Shown here: positions 1 to 9,245 of the stretch, piece after piece | Layout of the letters: the number at the start of each line of letters is the position of its first letter | How positions within the stretch are numbered: the first letter of the stretch is position 1 | Source: Flavobacteriales bacterium | GTDB lineage: Bacteria > Bacteroidota > Bacteroidia > Flavobacteriales_F > PHOS-HE28 | Assembly (NCBI GenBank): GCA_019912395.1 | Contig: JAIOIH010000039.1 | Location: 1-55,499, forward strand | DNA: 55,499 bases | Direction: 5' to 3' | Notes under the pieces: model-generated | The model's input: only the letters and a program-made list of their open reading frames with translations | The model's database searches: none | What the model was told of the DNA's origin: nothing | Program-made: the position numbers and the translations under genes

Positions 1-1057
1 ACCCTGGGGAGCGTGTGACCCAACGCAGCCAAAACCGGCCAAAAGGCTCGGTCAAAGGCTGCAAAACGAAACCGATCGAACCATGATCAGATCATCGATC
101 GACCTAGCAACCCAAGTGAACCGGTACTTCGTGGTACCCTATATAAGTGCCTCGCCTGCCCCCAGCAGTGTCAGCAGCAACGTCATCACATGGAACCTAA
201 CACAGCTGACCGCCTTCCAAGAGCGCAGGATATCCGTGAATTTTCAAGTGCCATCCGATGTTGGACTACTGGGGTATGAACTGCAGGCGAACGCGAGTGT
301 GACCACTGCCAACTCCGATGGGAACTTGGCCAACAACTCGGCCACCAACCTGCGCACGATCACCGGCGCTTACGACCCCAACGACAAACTGGCCTACACC
401 ACCAGCGGAAGCACCGATGTGTGGCAGATCAACGAGGACGAGTGGATCGATTACACCATCCGCTTCCAGAACACGGGCACTGATACGGCTTTCAATGTGG
501 TCATAACAGACACCCTGCCTGTAACCCATGATCCTGGAAGCATCGTAATGGGTGCGGCCTCGCATGCATTCACCTGGGACCTTCGGGGACAAGGCACACT
601 GAAGTTCTATTTCTCCAATATCCTGCTACCGGACAGTAACGTGAATGAACCGCGAAGCCATGGCTTCGCGAGCTTCAGGATCAAGCCACGGCTACCCGTA
701 TTGCCTGGAAGCACGATCGAGAACACCGCCAACATCTACTTCGACTTCAATCCGCCGGTGATCACCGAGCCGAGTGTGTTGACGGCGGAGTTTTCGACAA
801 GTATTACCGCCAGGGACGGTGAAGGAGGGTTTCAGTTATTCCCGAACCCTGTTCATGAGCGGTTGACCTTCGTTACAGGTTCATCGGAGGCGATCACGTT
901 CACCGTCCTCGCAACCGATGGCCGCATCGTACTCAAGGGTATGGCCAAGGGCCCATCGGTCGCTGTCGATGTAGAAGGAATACCCCCCGGAGCCTATTCG
1001 CTCCGCGTAGCGGGTTCGTCAGGAGAACAGTATTCCTCCACATTCATCAAACAATGA
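1..1057 (+). CDS. T9SS-sorted repeat-domain surface protein, 5'-partial
   Basis: The frame is open to the window edge. The first ATG is at 83 (324 codons), but alignment with the next gene shows the protein should start much earlier, so this is a 5'-truncated copy. It has a DUF11-like beta-sandwich repeat (LANNSATN, then YDPND and the DEWIDYTIRFQNTG stretch), a conserved IENTANIYFDFN segment, and a C-terminal T9SS type A sorting domain starting at FPNP. It is likely exported by the Por/T9SS machinery and held on the cell surface or released. The stop overlaps the next ATG as ATGA, so the two are co-translated paralogs. Codons 1-82 match the paralog poorly, so a frameshift or contig-end error is possible there. 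Confidence 0.75.
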   Translation, partial: PWGACDPTQPKPAKRLGQRLQNETDRTMIRSSIDLATQVNRYFVVPYISASPAPSSVSSNVITWNLTQLTAFQERRISVNFQVPSDVGLLGYELQANASVTTANSDGNLANNSATNLRTITGAYDPNDKLAYTTSGSTDVWQINEDEWIDYTIRFQNTGTDTAFNVVITDTLPVTHDPGSIVMGAASHAFTWDLRGQGTLKFYFSNILLPDSNVNEPRSHGFASFRIKPRLPVLPGSTIENTANIYFDFNPPVITEPSVLTAEFSTSITARDGEGGFQLFPNPVHERLTFVTGSSEAITFTVLATDGRIVLKGMAKGPSVAVDVEGIPPGAYSLRVAGSSGEQYSSTFIKQ

Positions 1058-3249
1058 TCACCATGCGCTTTTTCTGTTTTTCCATTTTCTCCTTCCTGTT
1101 GCTTACGCAAATTCACGCGATCTCCGTGTCAGCGATGAACATCCAGCATTCGGCCTGCGGTGCGCCCACTGGTGCGATCGACGTCAGTGTGTGGGGTGGG
1201 CTGGGGCCTTACTCCTTCCTGTGGAGCAACGGCGCAACCACGCCGAGCCTGTCCGGGCTTTTACCGGGCACCTATGAAGTGACGGTCACGGACGCGAACA
1301 GCGACCAGGCCTTTGGCAGTTGGATCATCCAGTCCGGCAACCTGAGCAGCCCGGGGAGCGCCCAGGATGGCCATGTAAGTTGTGTGGGTTCTTCGGGCGG
1401 GCAGGTGCGGGTGATCGAATATGGCATCAACGGGGTTCCACCCTATTCGTATGTGCCATCATCCAGCGGGATCGATAGCCACGGGCACCCGTACTTCATT
1501 TTCTCCGGCACCCCGCCTGGTTCCGATGTGCAGATCCAGGTCACCGACGCCAATGGATGCACGGGAACGCTGACACAGCGGATCATCGCTCCGCAGCTCA
1601 TTGGCGGCCCGAACATGCAAGTGTCCAACGTACAGGGTTCATGCTCCAATGGAGCCGGAGGCGCTGCGACGATCTCGAACATCAACGACGGGTCGTATCC
1701 TTTCGGCCAACCGCAATACACCTTGCTGAACGCTTTGGGTCAGCCGGTTGCCAACGGGTTCAGTGCACCCAATACGATCACGTTCACCGCGCTGGCTCCT
1801 GGAAACTTTCACTTCGTTCGTGATTGGGATCCGTCCGGTACTTACATGGCCTATTCGTGTTGGAACAACCCGTTCGACCGCATCGACTTTGCCATCCCCG
1901 ACCTCGGACCTGATTGTGGTTCGGTGAGCGGATCGGTGTACATCGATAACAACCAGAATTGCGTGCAGAACGGGGGGGAGGTGGGGGTGCCGTACCAAGT
2001 GCTGGTGATCCAACCCGGATCCAGCTACGCGATCACCGATGGTGATGGCCACTATGCGTTCGACGTCGTGGATGGATCCTACACGCTTGGGCAGACGGAC
2101 CCCACGTTGGTCCAATTGTGCCCGGCCAACGCGCCTGTACCGTTCAGCATCGCTTCCAACCAAAGCGTGATCAATTTGGCGGACAGCAGTACCGTTCCGC
2201 TCGACCTCGCGGTGCAACTGCAGGCGGGATCCATGCGCCCCGGCTTCTCCGGGACCTTCTGGGGTCGTGTGCGCAACCTGTCGCCGCAGTTGAGCGGACC
2301 TGTGACGCTCACGTTCACGCTAGACGGCGACCTGGTCTATGTCGGTGCTTCACCCGCTCCGACGACCATAAATGGCAATATGCTCACGTGGGATCTCGCT
2401 GCGTTCACGGCACTACAGTCCGTTGATGTGGAGGTGAATGTGAACGTGCCCGTGGCCACCCCGCTGGGTACACCGCTTTCCTCCTCGCTCAGCGCGGCGA
2501 ACCCACTTGCGGAATCCACCTTGGCGAACAACACGGCAAGCGTGAACGATCAAACCGTCGGCAGTTTCGATCCGAACGTCAAGACCGCCCGGACCAGCAG
2601 CGGTTTCAGCGATGCCCTGTACTTCATCGATGTGGACGAGTGGGTCGATTACGCGATCCAGTTCCAGAACACCGGTACGGCCAGCGCGGTGAACGTGGTG
2701 GTGACCGACACGCTCAGCAACGCATTGGATATGGCGACCTTTCAACAGGGAGTGGCTTCACACCCGTTCAGTGTCGCCTTCAAGCCCGACAGAGTGGTGG
2801 AATGGACCTTCGCCAATATCCAACTACCTGACAGTGGAACGAACGAGGTCGCAAGCCATGGGCTCGTTGCTTTCCGGATCCGTCCACGCATGCCGCTAAT
2901 GCCGGGCACGTTGATCGAGAACACCGCCAACATCTACTTCGATTTCAATGATCCGGTGATCACTGAGCCGAGTGTGTTGGTGGCGGAGTTCAGTACGGAG
3001 ATCACGGAACCAGGTGTGGCTTCCATCACCATTACGCCGAATCCTGCGGACGACCGCATCGCCATTCACTCGAGTGAACCCTTGGGGCAAGTGGAGCTTT
3101 GGGGAACGGACGGGCGCTTGCTCCTGACCAAAGCAATGAACGGCACGGACATGCAGATCCCTGTCGGGACGTTCGCGCCGGGCATGTATGTGATGCGCTC
3201 GGTGACGGCCACCGGTGAGGTTCTTCGGGAGCGTTTCATCAAGCAGTGA
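1054..3249 (+). CDS. T9SS-sorted multidomain surface protein (SprB-like repeat, SdrD-B-like, DUF11-like)
   Basis: 731 residues. The N-terminal signal peptide starts at ATG 1054, or at the in-frame ATG 1063 (MRFFCFSIFSFLLL). A SprB-type repeat follows at about 28-85 (PYSFLWSNGATTPSLSGLLP, then YEVTVTDA), then a second SprB-like unit. An SdrD B/carboxypeptidase-regulatory-like domain begins near VSGSVYIDNNQNC (about 290), then a DUF11-like domain with IENTANIYFDFN and a T9SS type A domain (ITPNPADDR to FIKQ). Such proteins are adhesin- or matrix-like T9SS cargo; no catalytic motif is visible. The last third is clearly homologous to the upstream gene, with which it overlaps by ATGA. The gene pair is a tandem duplication in one transcript. 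Confidence 0.85.
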   Translation: MITMRFFCFSIFSFLLLTQIHAISVSAMNIQHSACGAPTGAIDVSVWGGLGPYSFLWSNGATTPSLSGLLPGTYEVTVTDANSDQAFGSWIIQSGNLSSPGSAQDGHVSCVGSSGGQVRVIEYGINGVPPYSYVPSSSGIDSHGHPYFIFSGTPPGSDVQIQVTDANGCTGTLTQRIIAPQLIGGPNMQVSNVQGSCSNGAGGAATISNINDGSYPFGQPQYTLLNALGQPVANGFSAPNTITFTALAPGNFHFVRDWDPSGTYMAYSCWNNPFDRIDFAIPDLGPDCGSVSGSVYIDNNQNCVQNGGEVGVPYQVLVIQPGSSYAITDGDGHYAFDVVDGSYTLGQTDPTLVQLCPANAPVPFSIASNQSVINLADSSTVPLDLAVQLQAGSMRPGFSGTFWGRVRNLSPQLSGPVTLTFTLDGDLVYVGASPAPTTINGNMLTWDLAAFTALQSVDVEVNVNVPVATPLGTPLSSSLSAANPLAESTLANNTASVNDQTVGSFDPNVKTARTSSGFSDALYFIDVDEWVDYAIQFQNTGTASAVNVVVTDTLSNALDMATFQQGVASHPFSVAFKPDRVVEWTFANIQLPDSGTNEVASHGLVAFRIRPRMPLMPGTLIENTANIYFDFNDPVITEPSVLVAEFSTEITEPGVASITITPNPADDRIAIHSSEPLGQVELWGTDGRLLLTKAMNGTDMQIPVGTFAPGMYVMRSVTATGEVLRERFIKQ

Positions 3250-3332
3250 CGGCAGTTGGCCTTCCTGTTTTTCATCCTTCCCGGCAACCCTTCGCCAACG
3301 GTTGCGTCATTAGGTCCCGAACCGTTGATCCC

Positions 3333-3440
3333 ATGCCGCAGAATCCTACCTCCGACCGTAGCCAAGTGATCTTTATGGGAGGCGTCATCAGTGCCGTGCT
3401 TGCCGTGGTGTTGTTGATGTTGGCGTATGTGCCCATGTAG
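3333..3440 (+). CDS. Possible tiny single-span membrane protein
   Basis: 35 codons from ATG 3333. A short polar N-terminus (MPQNPTSDRSQ) precedes one hydrophobic segment (GGVISAVLAVVLLMLAYV) that ends at the C-terminus. The open frame extends upstream to a GTG at 3246, but that extension looks like non-coding sequence. The family is not recognised. The positive evidence is only the well-formed transmembrane segment and the position between two genes on the same strand; it could be a chance ORF. Confidence 0.3.
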   Translation: MPQNPTSDRSQVIFMGGVISAVLAVVLLMLAYVPM

Positions 3441-3473
3441 GCCGCTCTAGCCACAAGTTCAAGGATGCCGACC

Positions 3474-3481
3474 TAACTTTC
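3474..3481 (+). promoter_or_regulatory. Possible -7 box next to the TraB gene start
   Basis: TAACTTTC matches the Bacteroidota -7 consensus TAnnTTTG at all but the last base. The GTG start is only 5 nt downstream, so if the box is real the mRNA would be leaderless or nearly so. The same ACCTAACTTT string occurs at 52784-52793 upstream of the CotH gene. Confidence 0.25.
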
Positions 3482-3485
3482 GGCC

Positions 3486-4382
3486 GTGCGCTCCTTTTCA
3501 CTCTCCCTCTTTTTTCTGCCGTTGCTGGGCTGGGTGCAAGCGCCGCCCAAGGCCCTGCTTTGGAAGGTCGATGGCCAAGGAATGAGCAGGCCCAGCTATG
3601 TGGTGGGCACGGTCCATAGCCGGGATTCCCGCGCCTATGGCCAAGTGCCACAATGGTTGGGCATTATCCGGAGCGTGGATGCCGTGGCCGGTGAACTGGA
3701 TCTTACCGCCACCATGGCTCCTTCAATGGACCTGGCAAAGGCCATGATGATGCCCGACGGGATGAAGCTCGCGGACTTCTATTCCAAGCGGAAGCTGAAG
3801 CGGGTGCAGGAGGCCGTGGAGAACGAGCTGGGACCCATGGCGATGATGGCCGGCAGCATCAAGCCGTTCTTCCTGATGGCGATGCTCAGTGAGACCACCA
3901 TGCGCGGGGACAGCTCCATGGTGCTGGACCAGTACCTGCAGGTGAAGGCCGAGGAAATGGGAAAGGACGTGCTGGGCATTGAGACCGTGCAGGAGCAGCT
4001 GGATGCCGTGAACGACCTGCCCTTGGAGGAGCAGGCGAACATGCTTTACGAGCTGGTGGAGCACGACTTTTACCGGGCGGACATGGATCGCATGATGGAC
4101 GCCTACGCGGCACAGGATCTCGGACGGCTCACGAAGATCGCCTCCTTGGGTGGCCTCTCGGACAAATTCAGTGCCCGTTTGCTTACCGACCGGAACCAGG
4201 TGATGGCCCAGCGTGTGGACAGCCTGGTCCAGGATGGGCGAACCTTCCTCTTCGCGTTGGGGGCCGCGCACTTGCCGGGAGAGGAAGGTGTGCTGGCCCG
4301 CTTGCGCAGCATGGGCTATGCGGTGGAACCGGTAATGGCAGGCATGCGGGCCACCTCCCCGCAGCAACCCGTGCGCCCCTGA
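3486..4382 (+). CDS. TraB/GumN family protein
   Basis: 298 residues, starting at GTG 3486; no better ATG precedes the hydrophobic leader (RSFSLSLFFLPLLGWVQA). After a probable signal peptide comes the TraB/GumN fold, with GTVHSRD near residue 41 and GAAHLPGEEGVLARL near residue 258. These correspond to the family's N-terminal GTxH and C-terminal GxxHL motifs. Members are proposed metal-dependent peptidase-like proteins (Tiki superfamily) acting outside the cytoplasm; substrates in Bacteroidota are unknown. It stands alone on the plus strand and converges on the leftward block that starts with mutL. Family assignment is firm, function is not. Confidence 0.85.
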   Translation: MRSFSLSLFFLPLLGWVQAPPKALLWKVDGQGMSRPSYVVGTVHSRDSRAYGQVPQWLGIIRSVDAVAGELDLTATMAPSMDLAKAMMMPDGMKLADFYSKRKLKRVQEAVENELGPMAMMAGSIKPFFLMAMLSETTMRGDSSMVLDQYLQVKAEEMGKDVLGIETVQEQLDAVNDLPLEEQANMLYELVEHDFYRADMDRMMDAYAAQDLGRLTKIASLGGLSDKFSARLLTDRNQVMAQRVDSLVQDGRTFLFALGAAHLPGEEGVLARLRSMGYAVEPVMAGMRATSPQQPVRP

Positions 4383-4398
4383 GCAGGCAGGTCCGGGG

Positions 4399-5544
4399 TC
4401 AGGGTCCGGTGAGCCCCAGGGAGCAAATGATGGCGCGGTGGTCACTGAGCTCGTCCGGTAACGTACGGAACCCCCAGGAGCGGAACTCCGGCCCGTGGAG
4501 CACATGGTCGATCCGGAAGCTGGGCACGTCGCCGATGTAAGTGTGCCCGAACCCCTGGCCACTTTCCACGAACGCATCCCTTAGGTCGGCCCGGACCAGC
4601 TCGTGGTAGCTGTAGCTCATGGGTGTATCGTTCAGGTCGCCGCAATAGACCACCGGCCATGGGCTTTGGGCCATGTGGGCCGCGATCTTGGAGACCTCGC
4701 CGGACCGGCGGATGAACGCATCCTTCATGCGGCCCATGATGCGGCTGCCCGCAGTGGTGATGGAGTCCCTTCCGGTGCCCAGTTCAAAGTGGCGGATGAA
4801 TTCGTAGTCGGTATCGCCGAAGCGGAGGCTGGCCAAGTGGGCGGTATAGACCCGGATGGTATCGGTGCCCACGGCGATATCGGCCCATAGGCAGAGGTTG
4901 TTCAGTTCGTCCGGAAAGTGCAGGGTTCCCTGGTCCAGGATCGGCCATGTGCTGAAGATCGCGATGCCCATGTACTGGTCGCCCCGCGTGTGTACCGTGT
5001 AAGCGTCCGCACAGGCGGTGTACCGGTAGCTGGTGAGCAGGGAGTCCTTTACCATCAACGGATTGCCGGGGCCGACGTTGAGGAATTCCTGCATGCAGAG
5101 TATGTCCGGGTCCTCCACGCGGATCAACTCCATCATCTCATCACGGGTCTGTTGGTTGTGCGTCCAGTTGTAGAGGTCGAAGAGGCGCACGTTCCAGCTC
5201 ATCAGGGTGAAGGAGGAGCGCACGTTGGCGGGCGGCTTGGAGGAGCCGAAGAGCTGCACGTAATCTCCCACATGGCCCCATCCGATCAGGATCACGATCA
5301 GCGAAGGCCAGATGCGCTTGTGGCGAAAGATCAGCCACCAGGCAATGCAGAGCAGGTTGGCCAGCAGCAGGAAGGGATAGGCCACGCCAAAGAACGCCAA
5401 CGGCCAAAAGACGGCCGGATCGATCCGGGCGCTGAGGTAGGAGAGGAGCAGCGCCAGCACGGCCAGGCCATTGGCCCACCAGATGGGGCGATGCCAAGGG
5501 GAAACCCGCTTCGCTCGCTTGGTACCCGGGGCTTCAGCGTTCAT
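4399..5544 (-). CDS. Membrane-anchored endonuclease/exonuclease/phosphatase family protein
   Basis: 381 residues. Three hydrophobic segments (about 22-40, 44-72 and 79-97) come first, then an EEP (DNase I-like) domain. Catalytic motifs are visible: SWNVR with Asn118, CMQE with Glu153, TAHL at 234-237, GDLND with Asp303 and Asn305, and SDHR with Asp368/His369. The family cleaves phosphodiester or phosphomonoester bonds, but substrates cannot be read from sequence; this membrane-anchored arrangement is common in Bacteroidota. The ATG overlaps the 3' end of the upstream rhomboid gene by 11 nt, so it is the distal gene of the mutL-rhomboid-rhomboid-EEP block. Confidence 0.9.
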   Translation of the reverse strand: MNAEAPGTKRAKRVSPWHRPIWWANGLAVLALLLSYLSARIDPAVFWPLAFFGVAYPFLLLANLLCIAWWLIFRHKRIWPSLIVILIGWGHVGDYVQLFGSSKPPANVRSSFTLMSWNVRLFDLYNWTHNQQTRDEMMELIRVEDPDILCMQEFLNVGPGNPLMVKDSLLTSYRYTACADAYTVHTRGDQYMGIAIFSTWPILDQGTLHFPDELNNLCLWADIAVGTDTIRVYTAHLASLRFGDTDYEFIRHFELGTGRDSITTAGSRIMGRMKDAFIRRSGEVSKIAAHMAQSPWPVVYCGDLNDTPMSYSYHELVRADLRDAFVESGQGFGHTYIGDVPSFRIDHVLHGPEFRSWGFRTLPDELSDHRAIICSLGLTGP

Positions 5545-6439
5545 TGCCGCTTCGGAAAAGGAAGTCCCGCTCAGCCTTGCTCAGGCTGTCGTACCCCGAA
5601 CGGGAGATCTTGTCCAGGATGGCATCAATGCGCTCCTGCTTCTGCTTTTTGGCAGCGTTGTACTCAGCATCCGTCAGTGTGCCGCTGGGGCGGGTTGGAC
5701 GTTTTTCCACCCGCATGCGGGGTCCTCTCTTGCGCACAACGAACAGGCGTATCCGGTCCAGCCAGTCCACGAAGGCACCGGACCAGTCCGTTCCGTTGGC
5801 CAGTTGCCGCGCCGCGAGAAAACCGTAGAGCGCACCGCCCAAGTGGGCCAGATGCCCGCCCGTGTTCCCGCCCTCGCGGATGGCGATCAGGTCCAGCACC
5901 AGCACCGCGAGGCCGAGGTACTTCAACCGTACCGGACCCAGCAGGAACATGTTCACCTGCATGTCCGGCCGGTAGCTCGCCACGCCGATGAACACGCTCA
6001 TCACCGCGGCCGAGGCACCGAGGATGGGTCCATTGCTGGCCAAGGCCAGGTGGGCCGGCATCAACGAACCCAGCGCATAGAATGCAAAGCCCGCAAGCCC
6101 TCCGAGGAGGTAGTTCCCCAGCATGCGCTTGTCACCAAGGATGCTTTGAAAGATCTGACCGCTGAACCAGAACATCACCATGTTCCAGAACAGGTGCATG
6201 GGTGCTCGGTGGGTGAACATGTACGTGATCGGCGACCAAGGTTTGTGCAAGAGCTTCGCCGGGTCGTTCGTGCCCATCAATTGGTCAAGCACGTATTTGC
6301 TGAGCCCCTTGGCACCGAAGAGCCAACCGACCAGCTCCACCGCCCAGATGGCCAGGAACACCCCGATGTTGATGATCAGCAGCCGCTTGAGCATACCGCC
6401 GGTGCGCCACTGCTGTTTGATATCGTCAGTGATGGACAT
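5534..6439 (-). CDS. Rhomboid family intramembrane serine protease with C-terminal DUF6576-like tail
   Basis: 301 residues from ATG 6439 (MSITDDIKQQW). The open frame runs further to 6544, but that part is low-complexity and unlike protein. Multi-pass rhomboid core with HRAPMHLFWNM (loop 1), catalytic Ser143 in LGASAA and His199 in HLAHLGG. The usual Gly after the serine (GxSG) is Ala here. The tail (about 255-301, ending GYDSLSKAERDFLFRSGNER) resembles the small DUF6576 domain that follows many Bacteroidota rhomboids. It lies downstream of a second rhomboid gene, and the next gene overlaps it by 11 nt. Substrates are unknown. Confidence 0.9.
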   Translation of the reverse strand: MSITDDIKQQWRTGGMLKRLLIINIGVFLAIWAVELVGWLFGAKGLSKYVLDQLMGTNDPAKLLHKPWSPITYMFTHRAPMHLFWNMVMFWFSGQIFQSILGDKRMLGNYLLGGLAGFAFYALGSLMPAHLALASNGPILGASAAVMSVFIGVASYRPDMQVNMFLLGPVRLKYLGLAVLVLDLIAIREGGNTGGHLAHLGGALYGFLAARQLANGTDWSGAFVDWLDRIRLFVVRKRGPRMRVEKRPTRPSGTLTDAEYNAAKKQKQERIDAILDKISRSGYDSLSKAERDFLFRSGNER

Positions 6440-6574
6440 GGGGGGAGGAGGAAAGGTGGCCGAAGAAGCGCGAAGGCGCGGAGAACCCGGTTGGAAGAGG
6501 ATAGTTGCAGTCGATAGGCTCAGTTGTCGGTCGGCGGCAGTCATTGATCAACGACTGGCGGTCATCATGTGCTA

Positions 6575-6598
6575 CTCTGCGCCTCTGCGCCTCCGCGG
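6575..6598. repeat. Octamer array, CTCTGCGC family
   Basis: Two exact CTCTGCGC units followed by CTCCGCGG, in the gap between the two rhomboid genes. The same octamer family recurs near 19661, 34902, 35050, 39150 and 46250. Confidence 0.8.
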
Positions 6599-6604
6599 CA
6601 AAGA

Positions 6605-7417
6605 TCATAGCAACCCTTTCTTTCGCCAATACCGGATCAGGAAGAAGCCGAAGATCAGTCCGCCCAGGTGTGCGTAGTGCGCCACATTGTCCCCGGCCTG
6701 CTGCCGCACACCGGAGAAGAGTTCCCAAAGGCCGTAGAGCGCGACGAAGTATTTCGCCTTGATGGGGATGGGCAGGAAGAGCAGCATCAACTCCACGTTG
6801 GGGAAGAGCATGCCGAAGGCGATCAGGATCCCGAAGATGGCCCCGCTGGCACCCACCATCACCCCGGCGTAATCCCAGAACATGGCCTTCACCACTGCAT
6901 CACTGCCGGGATGCTGTTGTACGATGCCGTTCAGCACGGCGTTCGCCTCGGCCATGGAGATGTGGCTGGCCTCCACCATGCGCTTCACGTCGAACGTGGA
7001 CACGCCGAGATCCCTCAACTGGGCCACGGTGGCCTGGGTCTCCACGTAGCTCACGCTCATCTGCAGGGCGGCCGCGCCAAGGCCGCACATCAGGTAGTAG
7101 TTGAGGAAGCGCTTGGAACCCATCACGTTCTCGATGGGCCCGCCGAACATCCACAGGGCGAACATGTTGGAGGCGATGTGCCAGTACCAGCCCCCGCCGC
7201 TGTTCGGCCCCGCGTGCATGAACATGTGCGTGAGCACCTGCCACGGCTTGAAGTCCGGCGAGCCGATGGCGTGCAGGCCCAGCCAGATGTCCAGTATGCT
7301 ACGCCCGAGCTCGTCGGCGCCCATGGCGATCTTCAGCAGCAGCATCAGCCCGTTGATGATCAACAGGTTCTTCACCACCACGGGCATGCCGGAGGAGGGG
7401 TTGGCGATCATGTTCAT
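6605..7417 (-). CDS. Rhomboid family intramembrane serine protease
   Basis: 270 residues. Hydrophobic multi-span protein with the loop-1 signature (HIASNMFALWMFGGPIE), the active-site motif GASGAIFG with Ser191, and a C-terminal AHLGGLIFGF with His250, so the Ser-His dyad is intact. A long insertion of about 50 residues (roughly 122-175) separates the central helices, and the protein ends just after the last span. The ATG overlaps the mutL stop as ATGA, which implies translational coupling. Two rhomboids following mutL is a layout I also associate with other Bacteroidota. Substrate unknown. Confidence 0.9.
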   Translation of the reverse strand: MNMIANPSSGMPVVVKNLLIINGLMLLLKIAMGADELGRSILDIWLGLHAIGSPDFKPWQVLTHMFMHAGPNSGGGWYWHIASNMFALWMFGGPIENVMGSKRFLNYYLMCGLGAAALQMSVSYVETQATVAQLRDLGVSTFDVKRMVEASHISMAEANAVLNGIVQQHPGSDAVVKAMFWDYAGVMVGASGAIFGILIAFGMLFPNVELMLLFLPIPIKAKYFVALYGLWELFSGVRQQAGDNVAHYAHLGGLIFGFFLIRYWRKKGLL

Positions 7418-9243
7418 CCGCGTTCAAAGCGTTCATCGAGCTCCTTCAGCCCGTAGGTGATCAAGATAGGTTTTCCCCCGGGGGTGAAGTAGGGCATCTC
7501 GCAGGCAAACAAGCGGTCGATCAGGTCGTGCAGCTCCGCAGGCCCCAAATGCTTTACCGGCTGGTTCATCGCGCTGCGCGCCATGCCCCGCGCCAAGGTG
7601 GCGTGGCGTTCGGCCTTCAGCGAGCCGCGCTCGTTGTGTACCTGTTCCAGCAATTGCCCCAGCAGCTCCGCCGGGTCTTCCGCGTCGCTTTCCGCAGGCA
7701 TGCCGTTCACCGCAACGCTGCGCCCGCTCAAGGGTTCCACCAGAAAGCCCAGTGCATGCAGTTCCGGCAGTATCGCCAGCAGCAGCGCGTGGTCCGGGGC
7801 GTTCAGTTCCATCGTTACGGGAAAAAGTTGGGCCTGGCTGGTGCCGCCACCTTTTTCCAGGGAACGCAGTGCCCGCTCGTACATGATGCGCTCCAGGGCC
7901 CGTTGCTGGTCCACCACCACGAAGCCGCTCCTGAGCTGTGCCAGGATGTAGCGGCCCAGCAGCTGGAACACGGGGCGCTGGCTGTTCCCCTCGAGCGACA
8001 ACGGTTTTTCCGCCTGCTCGCCCTGGAGCAGCTCCGCCTTCAGTGCCGTGCCCGGTAGCTGCTCATCGTGCTGCACCACGCGCTCATTCCCCAGGTCGAA
8101 GAGCTGTTGCCAGCCCGCGCTTGAAGGGCGCTCCGGAAGATGGTGGGGGTTCCAGCGGCCCGATCCGATGGGAGGTTCCCCTTGCACGGTGCCGCTATTG
8201 GTAGCACCCTGCAACAGTGCCGGTTCCGGTTCAAAATCGATGCTCGGAGTGATGTTGTGCCTGCCCAGCGCCCGCCGCGCCGCCGCATGCACGATGGCGT
8301 ACACCGCCCGGTCGTCGCGGAACTTGATCTCCGTTTTGGTGGGGTGGATGTTGATGTCGATCCACGATGGGTCCAGCTCCAGAAAGAGGAACCAGCCGGG
8401 GTAGTTGTCCCGCGCCACCAGCTCGTCGTAGGCCCGGCGCACCGCATGTTCCAGGTAGGGACTGCGGATGAAGCGGCGGTTGACGAAGAAGTACTGCTCC
8501 CCGCGGCTGCGCTTGGCGAACTCCGGCTTGGTGATGAAGCCCTCCACGCGCAGGAATTCCGTGGCCTCCTCCACCGGCACCAATCGTTCATCGTGCTTGC
8601 GGCCGAAGATGTGTACGATGCGCTGCCGCTCGTTGCCCGGCTCCAGGTGGAAGAGCTCCTGCTCGTTGTGCAGCAGCCGGAAGCGAATGCCCGGATGCGC
8701 CAATGCCACGCGCTGGAACTCCTCGATCACGTGCTTCATCTCCACCGGGTCGCTCTTGAGGAATTGCCTGCGGGCCGGCACGTTGTAGAACAGGCTGCGC
8801 ACGTGGATGGAGGTGCCCACCGGACAGGCCACGGCCTCCTGCGCCTGTACCCGGCTGCCTTCCATCAGCACCCGCGTGCCCAGCTCCTGTTCGGCCTGCC
8901 GCGACTTCAGCTCCACCTGCGCGATGGCCGCGATGCTCGCCAGTGCTTCGCCCCGGAAACCCTTGGTGCGGATGGTCTGCAGATCGTCCGCCTGGCGGAT
9001 CTTGCTGGTGGCATGGCGCTCAAAGCTGGTGCGGGCATCCGTGGGGCTCATGCCCTGTCCGTCGTCCGTTACCTGGATCAGTGTACGGCCGGCATCCTTC
9101 ACCACCACGGTGATCTGGCCCGCGCCGGCATCCACGCTGTTCTCCAGCAGCTCCTTCACCACGCTGGCCGGCCGCTGCACCACCTCGCCTGCGGCGATCT
9201 GGTTCGCCACATGGTCGGGGAGTAGTCGGATAATATCGCTCAT
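7414..9243 (-). CDS. mutL: DNA mismatch repair protein MutL
   Basis: 609 residues, typical of full-length MutL. The N-terminal GHKL ATPase carries NQIAAGEVVQRPASVVKELL with Glu32, ENSVDAG, DDGQGM at 60-65 and TKGFRGEALASI. The C-terminal dimerisation/endonuclease domain is present, but its metal-binding motif reads DQQRALERIMYE (445-456) where the consensus is DQHAxxExxxxE, so the His is Gln. The zinc-site-like motif near residue 585 reads FTPGGKP. The protein couples MutS mismatch recognition to strand removal. It is first in the block leading to the rhomboid genes; the start at 9243 is fixed by the conserved N-terminus. Confidence 0.96.
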   Translation of the reverse strand: MSDIIRLLPDHVANQIAAGEVVQRPASVVKELLENSVDAGAGQITVVVKDAGRTLIQVTDDGQGMSPTDARTSFERHATSKIRQADDLQTIRTKGFRGEALASIAAIAQVELKSRQAEQELGTRVLMEGSRVQAQEAVACPVGTSIHVRSLFYNVPARRQFLKSDPVEMKHVIEEFQRVALAHPGIRFRLLHNEQELFHLEPGNERQRIVHIFGRKHDERLVPVEEATEFLRVEGFITKPEFAKRSRGEQYFFVNRRFIRSPYLEHAVRRAYDELVARDNYPGWFLFLELDPSWIDINIHPTKTEIKFRDDRAVYAIVHAAARRALGRHNITPSIDFEPEPALLQGATNSGTVQGEPPIGSGRWNPHHLPERPSSAGWQQLFDLGNERVVQHDEQLPGTALKAELLQGEQAEKPLSLEGNSQRPVFQLLGRYILAQLRSGFVVVDQQRALERIMYERALRSLEKGGGTSQAQLFPVTMELNAPDHALLLAILPELHALGFLVEPLSGRSVAVNGMPAESDAEDPAELLGQLLEQVHNERGSLKAERHATLARGMARSAMNQPVKHLGPAELHDLIDRLFACEMPYFTPGGKPILITYGLKELDERFERG

Positions 9244-9245
9244 GC

